A stretch of DNA of 64,000 bases from Tumebacillus lacus (GCF_026410385.1 NZ_JAPMLT010000010.1:1-64000); one strand, 5' to 3'; positions 52,843 to 60,912 are shown, numbered from the stretch's first letter. Made by a program: numbers and translations. Notes: generated from the letters alone by a model not told the origin.

Positions 52843-55167
52843 ATGGGAATCAGTTCGAACAAACGCACGTTGCCGCTGTTGCCCTTGCGCGGTTTGCTGG
52901 TCTACCCGACGATGGTGTTGCATTTGGACGTTGGGCGTGACAAATCGGTACGCGCTCTGGAAAAGGCGATGGTCGGCGAAAACCTGATCCTCCTCGTATC
53001 CCAGATTGAAACACACGTTGACGACCCGGAGCCGGAAGATATCTTCCGCATGGGCACGATTGCCCGCGTCAAGCAAATGCTCAAGCTGCCAAACGGTACG
53101 TTGCGCGTGCTGGTCGAAGGGTTGAACCGGGCTTCCATACTGAACTACCTGGATACGGACGACGATCATTTTACCGTCGAGGTCGAAGAGATCCTCGAAG
53201 AGGAAGAGCACGACGCTGAGGTCGACGCCTTGATGCGCGCCGTGTTGCACCAGTTTGAACAGTATATCAAGATCTCGAAAAAGATCACCCAAGAGACGCT
53301 GGCTTCCGTCACCGATATCGACGATCCGGGCCGTCTCGCCGACGCCATCGCGTCGCACCTGACCTTGAAGATCAAGGACAAACAGGACATCCTCGAAGCG
53401 GTCGACGTCAAAGATCGCTTGGAGCGTCTGCTCAAGATCCTCTCGGATGAGCGCGAAGTGTTGGAACTGGAGCGCAAGATCAACCAGCGCGTTCGCAAAC
53501 AGATGGAGAAGACGCAGAAGGAATACTATCTGCGCGAACAGATGAAGGCGATCCAAAAGGAACTCGGCGACAAAGAAGGCCGCGCCGGTGAAGCGGACGA
53601 ACTTCGCGAACTGCTCGAGAAGAAAAATCCGCCGGATGAAGTCCGCGCCAAAGTCGAGAAGGAGATCGACCGCCTCGAAAAGATGCCCGCCACTTCGGCG
53701 GAAGGCTCGGTCATCCGCACGTATATCGACTGGCTGCTCCAGATCCCGTACAACGAGGCAGCCGAGGAGAACATCGACATCCAACGCGCCGAACAAGTGT
53801 TGGAAGAAGAGCACTACGGCTTGGAAAAGATCAAAGAGCGCATCCTCGAATATCTCGCGGTGCAAAAGTTGGTCGGCCGCCTGAAAGGACCGATCCTCTG
53901 CTTGGTCGGACCGCCGGGCGTCGGCAAAACGTCGCTGGCCCGCTCCATCGCCACCGCGCTCGGCCGCAAGTTTGTCCGTGTGTCGCTGGGCGGCGTGCGT
54001 GACGAAGCGGAGATTCGCGGACACCGCCGTACATATGTCGGAGCGATGCCGGGACGCATCATCCAAGGGATGAAGCAGGCTGGCGAAGTCAACCCGCTGT
54101 TCTTGCTCGACGAGATCGACAAGATGACCAACGATTTCCGCGGCGATCCGTCTTCCGCGCTGCTCGAAGTACTCGATCCGGAGCAGAACAACACGTTCAG
54201 CGACCATTACATCGAGATGCCGTACGACCTGTCGAAGGTGATGTTCATCACCACCGCCAACGTGCTGCACAACATCCCGCAGCCGTTGATGGACCGGATG
54301 GAAGTGATCCACCTCTCCGGCTACACGGAGCTGGAGAAACTGCATATTGTCAAAAACCACCTGCTCAAGAAGCAGATGGAAAACCACGGCCTCAAATCGG
54401 AGCAGATGCAGATCAGCGACGAAGCGATCTACACCGTCATCCGCGGCTACACTCGCGAGGCGGGCGTCCGCAACTTGGAGCGTCAGATCGGTGCCATCGC
54501 CCGCAAGACGGCAAAGCAGATCGTATCGGGCGAAGCGGAGTCGGTGGAAGTCACGCCGGAGAAGGTCAAGGAGTTCCTCGGCGGCGAACGGTTCCGCCAC
54601 GGCCTCGCCGAAAAGGAAAACCAAGTTGGCGTCGTGACCGGCCTCGCGTGGACAGCCGTCGGCGGCGACACGCTGTCGATTGAAGCGGCGACCTACCCTG
54701 GCAAAGGCAAGCTCTCCCTGACCGGGCAGCTCGGCGACGTGATGAAAGAATCGGCGCAGGCGGCGTTTACCTACATCCGCACCCGCACCGAGACGCTTGG
54801 GATCGACCCGGCACAGCTTGAGACGCGCGACATCCATCTGCATATCCCGGAAGGCGCGATCCCGAAAGACGGTCCGTCGGCCGGCATCTCGATGTGCACC
54901 GCGCTCGCTTCCGTCCTGTCCGGCATTCCGGTCTCCAAAGACATCGCGATGACCGGCGAGATCACCTTGCGCGGCCACGTGTTGCCGATTGGCGGCGTCA
55001 AAGAAAAGACGATGAGCGCCCATCGCGCCGGGATCAAGAAAGTCCTGTTGCCCATCGACAACAAAAAGGACATCGAGGATATCCCGGAATCGGTTCGCGA
55101 CGAGCTGGAGATCGTGCTCGTCGAACATATGGACCAGGTGTTAGAACACGCATTGGTGAGGGACTAA
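52843..55167 (+). CDS. lonA: ATP-dependent protease Lon (LonA)
   Basis: LonA (774 aa) is the cytoplasmic AAA+ protease for misfolded and regulatory proteins. The N-terminal LON substrate domain (about 5-200, LPLLPLRGLLVYPTMVLHLD) is followed by a coiled coil (about 200-300), the AAA+ module with Walker A GPPGVGKTSLARSIA near 352 and Walker B LFLLDEIDKM near 422, and a protease domain with catalytic serine in PKDGPSAGISMCTALAS near 674 and lysine in PIGGVKEKTMSAHRAG near 716. The ATG follows GGAGGTGAATGCG. ysxC follows 7 bases later. Confidence 0.97.
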   Translation: MGISSNKRTLPLLPLRGLLVYPTMVLHLDVGRDKSVRALEKAMVGENLILLVSQIETHVDDPEPEDIFRMGTIARVKQMLKLPNGTLRVLVEGLNRASILNYLDTDDDHFTVEVEEILEEEEHDAEVDALMRAVLHQFEQYIKISKKITQETLASVTDIDDPGRLADAIASHLTLKIKDKQDILEAVDVKDRLERLLKILSDEREVLELERKINQRVRKQMEKTQKEYYLREQMKAIQKELGDKEGRAGEADELRELLEKKNPPDEVRAKVEKEIDRLEKMPATSAEGSVIRTYIDWLLQIPYNEAAEENIDIQRAEQVLEEEHYGLEKIKERILEYLAVQKLVGRLKGPILCLVGPPGVGKTSLARSIATALGRKFVRVSLGGVRDEAEIRGHRRTYVGAMPGRIIQGMKQAGEVNPLFLLDEIDKMTNDFRGDPSSALLEVLDPEQNNTFSDHYIEMPYDLSKVMFITTANVLHNIPQPLMDRMEVIHLSGYTELEKLHIVKNHLLKKQMENHGLKSEQMQISDEAIYTVIRGYTREAGVRNLERQIGAIARKTAKQIVSGEAESVEVTPEKVKEFLGGERFRHGLAEKENQVGVVTGLAWTAVGGDTLSIEAATYPGKGKLSLTGQLGDVMKESAQAAFTYIRTRTETLGIDPAQLETRDIHLHIPEGAIPKDGPSAGISMCTALASVLSGIPVSKDIAMTGEITLRGHVLPIGGVKEKTMSAHRAGIKKVLLPIDNKKDIEDIPESVRDELEIVLVEHMDQVLEHALVRD

Positions 55168-55174
55168 ACAACTT

Positions 55175-55786
55175 ATGATTATCAAAGACGCAAAGTTTAT
55201 CATCAGCGCAGTCAAGCCGCATCAATACCCGGAAGGCGATCTCCCCGAGATCGCCCTCGCCGGGCGTTCGAACGTCGGCAAATCGTCGCTGATCAACCGA
55301 CTGCTCGGCCGCCGCAACTTGGCCCGCACCTCGGGCACGCCGGGCAAGACGCAACAGCTCAACTACTACCTGATCAACGAAGACCTCTACTTTGTCGACC
55401 TGCCCGGCTACGGCTTTGCCCGCGTACCGAAGGACGTCAAGGCGCAATGGGGCAAGATGATCGGCGGCTACCTCGACAACCGGGAGAACCTCAAACTGTC
55501 GCTCCAGTTGATCGACATCCGCCACGCTCCTTCCAAAGAGGACGTGGAGATGTACCAGTATTTCGCCCATTACAACCGCCCCCATGCGATCATCGCCACC
55601 AAGGCGGACAAGATCGCCCGCGGTCAATACCAAAAGCATCTCAAGGTGATCCGCGAGACGCTGCAGGTGCTCCCGAACACGCCGATGATCATCACCTCGG
55701 CCGACTCCGGCCTCGGTCGTCAGGAAGTCTGGAATCTGATCGCCAAGTACACAGGATTTGAAGAGATCGTCCCCCCCTCTCTGTAA
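55175..55786 (+). CDS. ysxC: Ribosome biogenesis GTPase YsxC/EngB
   Basis: A 203-aa essential GTPase for late 50S subunit assembly. G1 is GRSNVGKSSLINRLLG near 30-45, G3 is DLPGYGFA near 74-81, G4 is ATKADKIARG near 142-151, and G5 SSADSGLG-like (ITSADSGLGRQE) near 173-184. It lies 7 bases after lonA, the usual lonA-ysxC pairing. A terminator overlaps its end. Confidence 0.96.
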   Translation: MIIKDAKFIISAVKPHQYPEGDLPEIALAGRSNVGKSSLINRLLGRRNLARTSGTPGKTQQLNYYLINEDLYFVDLPGYGFARVPKDVKAQWGKMIGGYLDNRENLKLSLQLIDIRHAPSKEDVEMYQYFAHYNRPHAIIATKADKIARGQYQKHLKVIRETLQVLPNTPMIITSADSGLGRQEVWNLIAKYTGFEEIVPPSL

Positions 55787-55803
55787 AGAGCAGGGGTTTT
55801 TTA
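55770..55803 (+). terminator. Terminator after ysxC
   Basis: CCCCTCT and AGCAGGGG pair around the stop codon, followed by TTTTTTATT. Confidence 0.8.
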
Positions 55804-55886
55804 TTTCCAAAAAAGTTTGAAGGGATCTTCGTGCGGCTTCCGTCTATAGGGGCAAAGGGACTGAACAGAGAGGATGAAGAAATCGC

Positions 55887-56762
55887 ATGAAACCGAACAA
55901 AGGATGGGGCATCGCGCTGATCGTGCTGGGGCTGGTGGTGTTTACCGGGGCGCTGATCGATCTGCTGAACCCGGTGGAATATGTCAAAAACAAAGCATCG
56001 GAGATCGTCGGCTTTCCGCTGGAAGGCATCGACTGGGACGATGAGAACGCAGTTCGGGAAGAAGGCACGCTGACAGTCGAATTGGAAGGCATCGAGACGT
56101 TGCGACTGGAAAACCCGGCCGGCCGCATCCGGATCAACGGGGACAGCAACGCCAAGGCGGTCACCGTCCACTATACAAAGAAAATCAGCGGTTTCTCCGC
56201 CGGAGACGGCAAAGAGCGTCTCGCCAAAGACATCAAGATCGACGTCAACCGCAGCGGCAACATGCAGCGCATCAAGACGGAGGTACAAAACGGCATCTTC
56301 GCGGGCGGGCGCAGTATGCACGTCGACTATGAGATCATCGTGCCGCCGTCGCTGCAGATCGAAGTCGACAACAAGGCGGGCGAAGTGACGACGGCCGGGC
56401 TGTTGTCAGCCGTGAAGATCAACAACAACGCCGGACGCGTCGAAGTGGACGGCTTCAAGGGCAAACTGGATGTCAACGTCAATGCCGGTGAGATCTCCGC
56501 TCGCGGCGGCACGGAGATCAAAGCGATCGACCTCTCCGCCAACATGGGCAAAGTCGAAGTGGCGATCCCGGAAGGCACCAATCTGAAAGTCGATGCCCGC
56601 ACAAACGTCGGCCAGATCGAAAACGAACTGGGTATCGGCGAAGAGTCGAGAAACGGGCTCAACCGCGAGCTGCGCGGCCAGACCGGAACCGGCAACGACG
56701 GTTCGATCACCTTGCGCACAAACACGGGCGAGATCAAGCTGAACAATGAATTGGGCAGATGA
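55887..56762 (+). CDS. DUF4097-type putative adhesin / membrane protein
   Basis: A 291-aa protein with one N-terminal transmembrane helix (GWGIALIVLGLVVFTGALID, about 6-25) and an extracellular-type beta-helix-like domain (about 70-285). The domain has repeating short strands with Asn/Gly turns (KINNNAGRVEVDGFKGKLDV, NVNAGEISARGGTEI, LRTNTGEIKLNN), typical of DUF4097. Such proteins are linked to membrane or envelope stress modules with PspC-like partners, none of which is present here. Monocistronic with its own terminator. Confidence 0.85.
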   Translation: MKPNKGWGIALIVLGLVVFTGALIDLLNPVEYVKNKASEIVGFPLEGIDWDDENAVREEGTLTVELEGIETLRLENPAGRIRINGDSNAKAVTVHYTKKISGFSAGDGKERLAKDIKIDVNRSGNMQRIKTEVQNGIFAGGRSMHVDYEIIVPPSLQIEVDNKAGEVTTAGLLSAVKINNNAGRVEVDGFKGKLDVNVNAGEISARGGTEIKAIDLSANMGKVEVAIPEGTNLKVDARTNVGQIENELGIGEESRNGLNRELRGQTGTGNDGSITLRTNTGEIKLNNELGR

Positions 56763-56799
56763 AAAAAGACCGGGGTCTCTGCGGCCCTCGGTCTTTTTT
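56762..56799 (+). terminator. Terminator after the DUF4097 gene
   Basis: AAAAAAGACCG and CGGTCTTTTTT form a stem with an inner GGG/CCC part. Confidence 0.85.
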
Positions 56800-56863
56800 A
56801 TGTTGTGGATTTCGATGGTGGAATTTATTTTTGAAATATTTTTATTCGCAGGAAGGAATTACT

Positions 56864-56929
56864 ATGTTTCGTGAAGAATTAATTCGATTTATAAAACACA
56901 CAAAGATACTGAGTGGTGAAAAGAGATGA
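56864..56929 (+). CDS. 21-codon leader ORF coupled to the redox operon
   Basis: A short frame of 21 residues (MFREELIRFI, then KHTKILSGEKR) has AGGAAGG upstream of its ATG. Its TGA overlaps the ATG of the next gene in the ATGA arrangement, which normally signals translational coupling. It lies in a strongly A+T-rich stretch. It could be a leader peptide or the remnant of a gene; I see no cysteines and no similarity to the Cys-rich peptides downstream. Confidence 0.35.
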   Translation: MFREELIRFIKHTKILSGEKR

Positions 56930-57444
56930 TTTGGACGACTCTGTTCACGGTTGGTTGTGTCGCCGCGATGATCGCTGTGTATCGCGCCTATCTCCCATTT
57001 CGGGATGAGATCAGAAAGTTGCCGCCAGCGGCTGGATCGAACGGTCTGCCCCATCCGTTGCTCGGTGCCAGCCTCAAGACGGCGGTCGATCTGCCTGAGG
57101 GTGTGCTGGGTCGTGCGGCGGTCGTGCAGTTCGCGGCTCCGACTTGCCCCAAGTGCCATGAGGAGATGATGTTCTTGGAGAAAGCCTACAAGGAGCATCC
57201 GTTCCCGTACGTGTGTCTGTATGAAGTGGATGAGAAGACCGACGAGCGACTCGTCCGGGAGTTTGTCGCCGAGTTTGGCCATCTGAACGTGATGCCGCTT
57301 CCTGTCGGCACGGCCCGCAAGATGGGGGTCAACATGACACCGCTCGTGATGATGATCGATGCGGACGGCATCGTGCGGCGGGTCGAGTTTCGACTGAAGA
57401 AGATGTTGGAGTGGATGCCCAAAGCCGAGAGGAGGGCAGGATGA
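56926..57444 (+). CDS. Membrane-anchored thioredoxin-fold protein (MauD/TlpA-like) 1
   Basis: A 172-aa protein with an N-terminal membrane helix (WTTLFTVGCVAAMIAVYRAY, 3-22) and an extracytoplasmic thioredoxin-like domain. The redox motif CPKC is in QFAAPTCPKCHEEMMFLEKA near 66-85, and the cis-proline region is MGVNMTPLVMMIDADG near 128-143. MauD-like proteins work with MauE in disulfide chemistry outside the membrane. The next gene (MauE-like) overlaps by ATGA. It opens the putative Cys-rich peptide operon. Sequence similarity to the other two thioredoxin-fold proteins here is low outside the motif. Confidence 0.8.
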   Translation: MIWTTLFTVGCVAAMIAVYRAYLPFRDEIRKLPPAAGSNGLPHPLLGASLKTAVDLPEGVLGRAAVVQFAAPTCPKCHEEMMFLEKAYKEHPFPYVCLYEVDEKTDERLVREFVAEFGHLNVMPLPVGTARKMGVNMTPLVMMIDADGIVRRVEFRLKKMLEWMPKAERRAG

Positions 57445-58019
57445 TGGATGATCTGGCGGTATGGTTTCGCTTGGTCCTCGCCTGTATGTTCCTGTCGACC
57501 GCCTGGTCGAAGCACAAGACGATGGCCGAGCACATCGGCATCGTGCGCGACTATCAGATCTTGCCTGCACGCTTGACCGAGCCGTTCGCAAAAGCGGAGA
57601 CGTACGTGGAGTTGTTGCTTGGCGTACTGCTGTTGCTGGGGCTTTTCCAACCGCTTGCCGCTGTCGGCTGTGCGGGGATGCTCGCCCTGTACTCGATCGC
57701 CATCGCGATCAATCTGCGGCGCGGACGACTTGAGATGTCGTGCGGCTGCGGCGGTGTGGCCGGTCAGCATTCAATCTCGTGGAAACTGGTCGCTCGCAAC
57801 GCGGTCTTGGCAGCTGCAGCGGTGTGGGTCTGCATCGCGAACGTGCCGCTCGGGACGACAGATGCGCTGCTCGGCGGTGCTGCATGGGGCGAAGTGTTCG
57901 GCCTGAGATGGGCGGCCATGCTCGGGATCACAGTCGCGACGATGATGGCGTGGACGATCGGCAACGAGCTGGCTTCGTTGCGCCAAGAGTTCCGAACGCT
58001 GCTGGAGGGGAAGTCCTGA
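57441..58019 (+). CDS. MauE/DoxX-family redox-associated membrane protein
   Basis: A 192-aa protein with four to five transmembrane helices (about 6-20, 50-85, 110-130, 145-165). The conserved motif CGCGG lies near residue 98 in LEMSCGCGGVAGQHSISWKL, typical of MauE, a membrane partner of MauD in methylamine dehydrogenase maturation that, like DsbB or VKOR, is thought to move electrons between thioredoxin-fold proteins and the quinone pool. The ATG overlaps the previous stop. No methylamine dehydrogenase genes are present, so another Cys-rich substrate is expected; the peptides directly downstream fit. Confidence 0.85.
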   Translation: MMDDLAVWFRLVLACMFLSTAWSKHKTMAEHIGIVRDYQILPARLTEPFAKAETYVELLLGVLLLLGLFQPLAAVGCAGMLALYSIAIAINLRRGRLEMSCGCGGVAGQHSISWKLVARNAVLAAAAVWVCIANVPLGTTDALLGGAAWGEVFGLRWAAMLGITVATMMAWTIGNELASLRQEFRTLLEGKS

Positions 58020-58020
58020 T

Positions 58021-58563
58021 ATGAGTACTTGGATGATTGTATCGAACGTTTTGTTATGGTGTGTGCTCTTGGTTCAGATGATTTTGTTTTTCGCGGTGAC
58101 ACGGTCGGTGTCGGAGATGGTCAAGCGATTTCAGATGTCAACACCGGGAGGAAGCAATCTGAGCGACAAGTCGATCGTACTCGGGCAGAAAGCCCCGCTG
58201 TTCAGCGAGCAAGATCAGCGGGGAGAGATCGTGACGCTGCGCCGGGATGCGGATCATCGCACCTTGCTCTTGTTCACGCTGGACACGTGTGTCGCCTGTC
58301 AAAAGTTGATCCCGGAACTGCCGCAACTGCTGAAGGACGAGCCGAACTTGCGCCTGATCGCGATTGCGCAGGAGGACTTGGCCGCACCGGACAAACAAGT
58401 GCCGCCCGGCGTTTCCTTGATTCGCTGCAACTGGTTGATGGAACAGTATGAAATCAAACAAACGCCCTATTATGTGCTGATCGACCAAGACGGTCGCATC
58501 GCCGACATGGGCGCGGCGGTCAAGATCCGCGAGATCGCCGGATTGCTGGACAAAACGGCTTGA
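58021..58563 (+). CDS. Membrane-anchored thioredoxin-fold protein (MauD-like) 2
   Basis: A 180-aa protein: N-terminal helix (VSNVLLWCVLLVQMILFFAV, 7-26), short linker, then a redoxin domain (LGQKAPLFSEQDQRGEIVTL near 53-72) with the CxxC motif in FTLDTCVACQKLIPEL near 83-98 and cis-proline loop IKQTPYYVLIDQDGR near 145-159. Begins one base after the MauE-like gene's stop region. The first Cys-rich peptide gene starts 16 bases downstream, its ribosome site overlapping this gene's end. Confidence 0.85.
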   Translation: MSTWMIVSNVLLWCVLLVQMILFFAVTRSVSEMVKRFQMSTPGGSNLSDKSIVLGQKAPLFSEQDQRGEIVTLRRDADHRTLLLFTLDTCVACQKLIPELPQLLKDEPNLRLIAIAQEDLAAPDKQVPPGVSLIRCNWLMEQYEIKQTPYYVLIDQDGRIADMGAAVKIREIAGLLDKTA

Positions 58564-58579
58564 GAGGAGGTGATCAATC

Positions 58580-58738
58580 ATGATGCAACAACTGATGAAA
58601 ATGTTGGGCTTGTCCGTTCAAGAACAAGTGCAAGCGGAGGGGGACTGGTCTTGCGTTCAGTCCGATCGATGCCCGGACTTAGGCGAAAATACGTATTGCA
58701 ACTACCATGTTTGCGACACGTACAACGAGTGCTGCTAA
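58580..58738 (+). CDS. Cys-rich peptide precursor 1 (52 aa)
   Basis: A 52-residue product with leader MMQQLMKMLGLSVQEQVQAE and a C-terminal part with six cysteines (positions 25, 31, 40, 45, 51, 52), spacing C-x5-C-x8-C-x4-C-x5-CC, ending in Cys-Cys. The core is acidic and polar (net negative), which is unusual for a membrane-active bacteriocin. There is no Sec signal peptide and no Gly-Gly cleavage motif. A perfect GGAGGTGATC ribosome site precedes the ATG. It directly follows the MauE and MauD-like genes, so disulfide formation is expected. Function (bacteriocin, signal, other) unknown. Confidence 0.75.
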   Translation: MMQQLMKMLGLSVQEQVQAEGDWSCVQSDRCPDLGENTYCNYHVCDTYNECC

Positions 58739-58767
58739 CATCATTCAAATTGAGGAGATGATCTGTC

Positions 58768-58929
58768 ATGTTGAACCAATTGATGAAGATGCTCGGCGTG
58801 TCTGAGTCGGACATCAAACCGGAGTACACCTACTACGCTTGTGAAATTCATGCTGCTTGCGACCTCAACTTGACTGAGTTTGAATGCACCGAAGGCGGCG
58901 GTTGCCGCCGCACCGGCTTGTGCTGCTAG
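58768..58929 (+). CDS. Cys-rich peptide precursor 2 (53 aa)
   Basis: A 53-residue paralogue of precursor 1. The leader MLNQLMKMLGVSESDIKPE shares L-M-K-M-L-G at the same position, and the core has six cysteines at 25, 31, 40, 46, 52, 53 (C-x5-C-x8-C-x5-C-x5-CC), again ending in Cys-Cys. Conserved spacing with divergent residues between the cysteines is the mark of a disulfide-framed peptide family. TGAGGAGATGATC is the ribosome site. It lies 29 bases after precursor 1. Confidence 0.75.
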   Translation: MLNQLMKMLGVSESDIKPEYTYYACEIHAACDLNLTEFECTEGGGCRRTGLCC

Positions 58930-58961
58930 TTTCATTCGTACCAAGTAGATGATTCGTCATG

Positions 58962-59054
58962 ATGTACCCCAGAACGGAGTACACCTACTACATCTGCCAC
59001 GGTGACGCTTGCGAAGGGTACGGCGTTTGCAACAGCACCGGCAATTGCTGCTAA
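58962..59054 (+). pseudogene. Leaderless Cys-rich peptide copy (30 aa)
   Basis: An ATG frame of 30 residues ends in the same Cys-Cys and starts its core with EYTYYIC, closely matching EYTYYAC of precursor 2. The bases before the ATG also match those before precursor 2 (compare GATGATCTGTCATG with GATGATTCGTCATG). The leader segment with L-M-K-M-L-G is missing, the core is shorter with five cysteines (12, 17, 23, 29, 30), and the GGAG of the ribosome site has decayed. This looks like a duplicated copy that lost its leader. It may be inactive, or act as a leader-independent peptide. Confidence 0.55.
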
Positions 59055-59075
59055 AGTCGCGGATGACAGGCGGCG

Positions 59076-59100
59076 GACTGTTGGAGACGCTCCGGCAGTC
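59076..59100 (+). other. Conserved RNA hairpin R1 downstream of the peptide genes
   Basis: GACTGTTGG and CCGGCAGTC form a 9-bp stem (with G-T pairs) around the loop AGACGCT. An almost identical hairpin lies at 61087-61112 behind precursor 4. No T run follows here, so it may be an mRNA stability or attenuation element rather than a terminator. Confidence 0.6.
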
Positions 59101-59142
59101 TGCTTCCGTGTCAGGATCACGGTCACAGAAAGGAGCCTGGAT

Positions 59143-59691
59143 ATGGAGCAAGCATTGACTCTCTCTCAGTTTGGTTTGTGGGTGTTTGCGTTGGTGCAGT
59201 TTGTCCTGTACGGTGTGTTTTTGCGCTCCATCGGCAGGTTTCTCAAGCAAATGCGCCTGAAACAGCCGACGGTGCAGCGGGTATCCTTGACCATCGGCCA
59301 GACGGCACCGGCGTTCCGGGGTGTCGATCAACTCGGTCGCACGGTGGAGTTCGGAACTGCGCACGGTCAGCCTGTGCTGATGCTGTTCATCCTGCACACC
59401 TGTCAGATCTGCCATTCGATCGTGCCCCGTCTGCACGAAGTGCGGGCGCGATATCCGGAGATGCAACTGATCGTGATCGCCTCGGAAGAAGGCGAAGGAG
59501 AAGACGGGAACATCCCCGATGAGGTATCATTCATCCGCTCCAATTCGATTCGCAAAGAGTATTTTGTCACCTATGTGCCGGCAATGGTCATGCTCAGTCG
59601 CGACCGCCGCGTGCTGGGCACCCATCGTGCGACGAGCATCGGCGATTTTGAAGCTCGTTTGGAGTCGTATACAAAGACTGCCGGGATCTAG
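59143..59691 (+). CDS. Membrane-anchored thioredoxin-fold protein (MauD-like) 3
   Basis: A 182-aa protein with an N-terminal membrane helix (FGLWVFALVQFVLYGVFL, 9-26) and a redoxin domain starting at IGQTAPAFRGVDQLGRTVEF near 48-67. CxxC is in FILHTCQICHSIVPRLHEV near 82-100, and the cis-proline loop is VTYVPAMVMLSRDRR near 146-160. It is most like protein 2 in layout (LGQKAPLF / IGQTAPAF). The ATG is behind AAAGGAGCC. It follows the precursor genes and hairpin R1, so peptide genes are flanked by redox genes on both sides. Confidence 0.83.
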   Translation: MEQALTLSQFGLWVFALVQFVLYGVFLRSIGRFLKQMRLKQPTVQRVSLTIGQTAPAFRGVDQLGRTVEFGTAHGQPVLMLFILHTCQICHSIVPRLHEVRARYPEMQLIVIASEEGEGEDGNIPDEVSFIRSNSIRKEYFVTYVPAMVMLSRDRRVLGTHRATSIGDFEARLESYTKTAGI

Positions 59692-59713
59692 TTCCGGCGG
59701 TGTTGATCATAGC

Positions 59714-59748
59714 AAAAAGACCGTGAGTCGAACGCTCACGGTCTTTTT
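59714..59748. terminator. Bidirectional terminator between redox gene and eamA
   Basis: AAAAGACCGTGAG and CTCACGGTCTTTT form a perfect stem with a short loop, between two convergent genes. Confidence 0.92.
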
Positions 59749-60669
59749 TCAGGTGGCGGCTTCTGCGTGCGGCTCCGAGTCCTGTCCGCCGCCTAGTTCA
59801 GCGAACAGCATGCCGCCGAGGATCAGCAGGCAGCCGAAAACTTGCGCTGCTGTCAGCCGGTCGCCTGCGACGAGAAATCCGGTCGCCGCCGCGAACACAG
59901 GCTCCGTGGCAAAGATCAGGGCCGTGCGCGTCGGCGAGGTGAATTTCTGGAATTGATTTTGCGCCACGAAGGCGAAGGCGGTGGCGATCACCGAGCAGAT
60001 CAACAGCGCGGAGAGCACCCAAGCGTCGAGCAGCACCTGCGGCGACCACGCGGTGGTGTAGTCTTCGAACAGAAACGCGCCGATGGCGTTGAACACCCCG
60101 GTGGCGAGGATCTGGATCAACGCGAACGGCATCGCGTGAAAGCGCACCGTATAGCGGCCGACCAGCGTGATGTGCATGCCGTAAGACAGCGCGCAGCAGA
60201 AAACCAGCAGGTCGCCGACGTTGATCGACAGGTCCCGGTTCAAGGAGAGCAGCCCGAGACCGACGGTGGCGATGGCGACGCCGAGCAGGGCTTTTTTCTT
60301 GAGCGGGTGCTTGAGCAGCCACAAGGAGAGGAACGGCACGAGCACGACGGACAGCCCGGTGATAAACCCGGCCTTTGACGCGGTGGTGAACATAAGCCCG
60401 AATGTCTGGAACGCATAGCCGGCAAACAGCCAAAAGCCAAGCCACGTCCCAGCCAGCCAGATCTCCTTGCTCATCCCTTTGAAGGTGTGGCGGAAAAAGG
60501 CCGCCATGAACAGAGCGAGCACCAACCCGCCCAGCAAAAAACGGACAGCGAGAAACGTGAACGGCGGCATCGTGTCGATCGCTTCTTTGACCAAGACAAA
60601 TGTCGCGCCCCACGTAAACGTGACCCCGAGCAAAATGAGGTCGGCCAAGTAGGATTTTTTCATGTTCAT
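59749..60669 (-). CDS. EamA/DMT-family transporter
   Basis: A 306-aa permease with ten transmembrane helices and two EamA repeats (ILLGVTFTWGATFVLVKEAI near 9-28 and FCCALSYGMHITLVGRYTV near 158-176). The family exports amino acids, metabolites or drugs. The start is ATG 60669 or 60663, with only a weak ribosome site. It is the sole minus-strand gene inside the Cys-rich peptide region. It might provide export or immunity, or may simply separate two halves of the locus. Confidence 0.88.
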   Translation of the reverse strand: MNMKKSYLADLILLGVTFTWGATFVLVKEAIDTMPPFTFLAVRFLLGGLVLALFMAAFFRHTFKGMSKEIWLAGTWLGFWLFAGYAFQTFGLMFTTASKAGFITGLSVVLVPFLSLWLLKHPLKKKALLGVAIATVGLGLLSLNRDLSINVGDLLVFCCALSYGMHITLVGRYTVRFHAMPFALIQILATGVFNAIGAFLFEDYTTAWSPQVLLDAWVLSALLICSVIATAFAFVAQNQFQKFTSPTRTALIFATEPVFAAATGFLVAGDRLTAAQVFGCLLILGGMLFAELGGGQDSEPHAEAAT

Positions 60670-60711
60670 ACTTCTTACAATAGCCAGAGAGATCCGTTCC
60701 GTCAATGTTGT

Positions 60712-60864
60712 GTGAATCGTTTTGTTAGAAACGAGAGGGACTATCGAACTGCTGATTATATTTTTGAATTGTTAGAGGGTGTTACGGGTGGAATGCAGAA
60801 TTGTTATTATATTGCAATTGGGATCGTAACAAACAGCGTGTCATCTGTTGGGGGCTGCTGCTAA
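60712..60864 (+). pseudogene. Degenerate Cys-Cys-ending peptide frame
   Basis: A frame ending GGCC-stop, as the Cys-rich precursors do, can be read back to a GTG at 60712 (50 residues, similar in length to the others) or to an internal ATG (23 residues). It includes FELLEGVTGGMQNCYYIAIG and SVGGCC. Only the last two cysteines and one other in the core are present, the L-M-K-M-L-G leader is absent, and no good ribosome site precedes the GTG. It may be a decayed family member, or a different peptide with a Gly-Gly leader end. Low confidence as a gene. Confidence 0.3.
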
Positions 60865-60912
60865 ACTGTCGAATTTTTTCGTGAAATATTCCCCGAGGAG
60901 TTGTTCGAGTTG

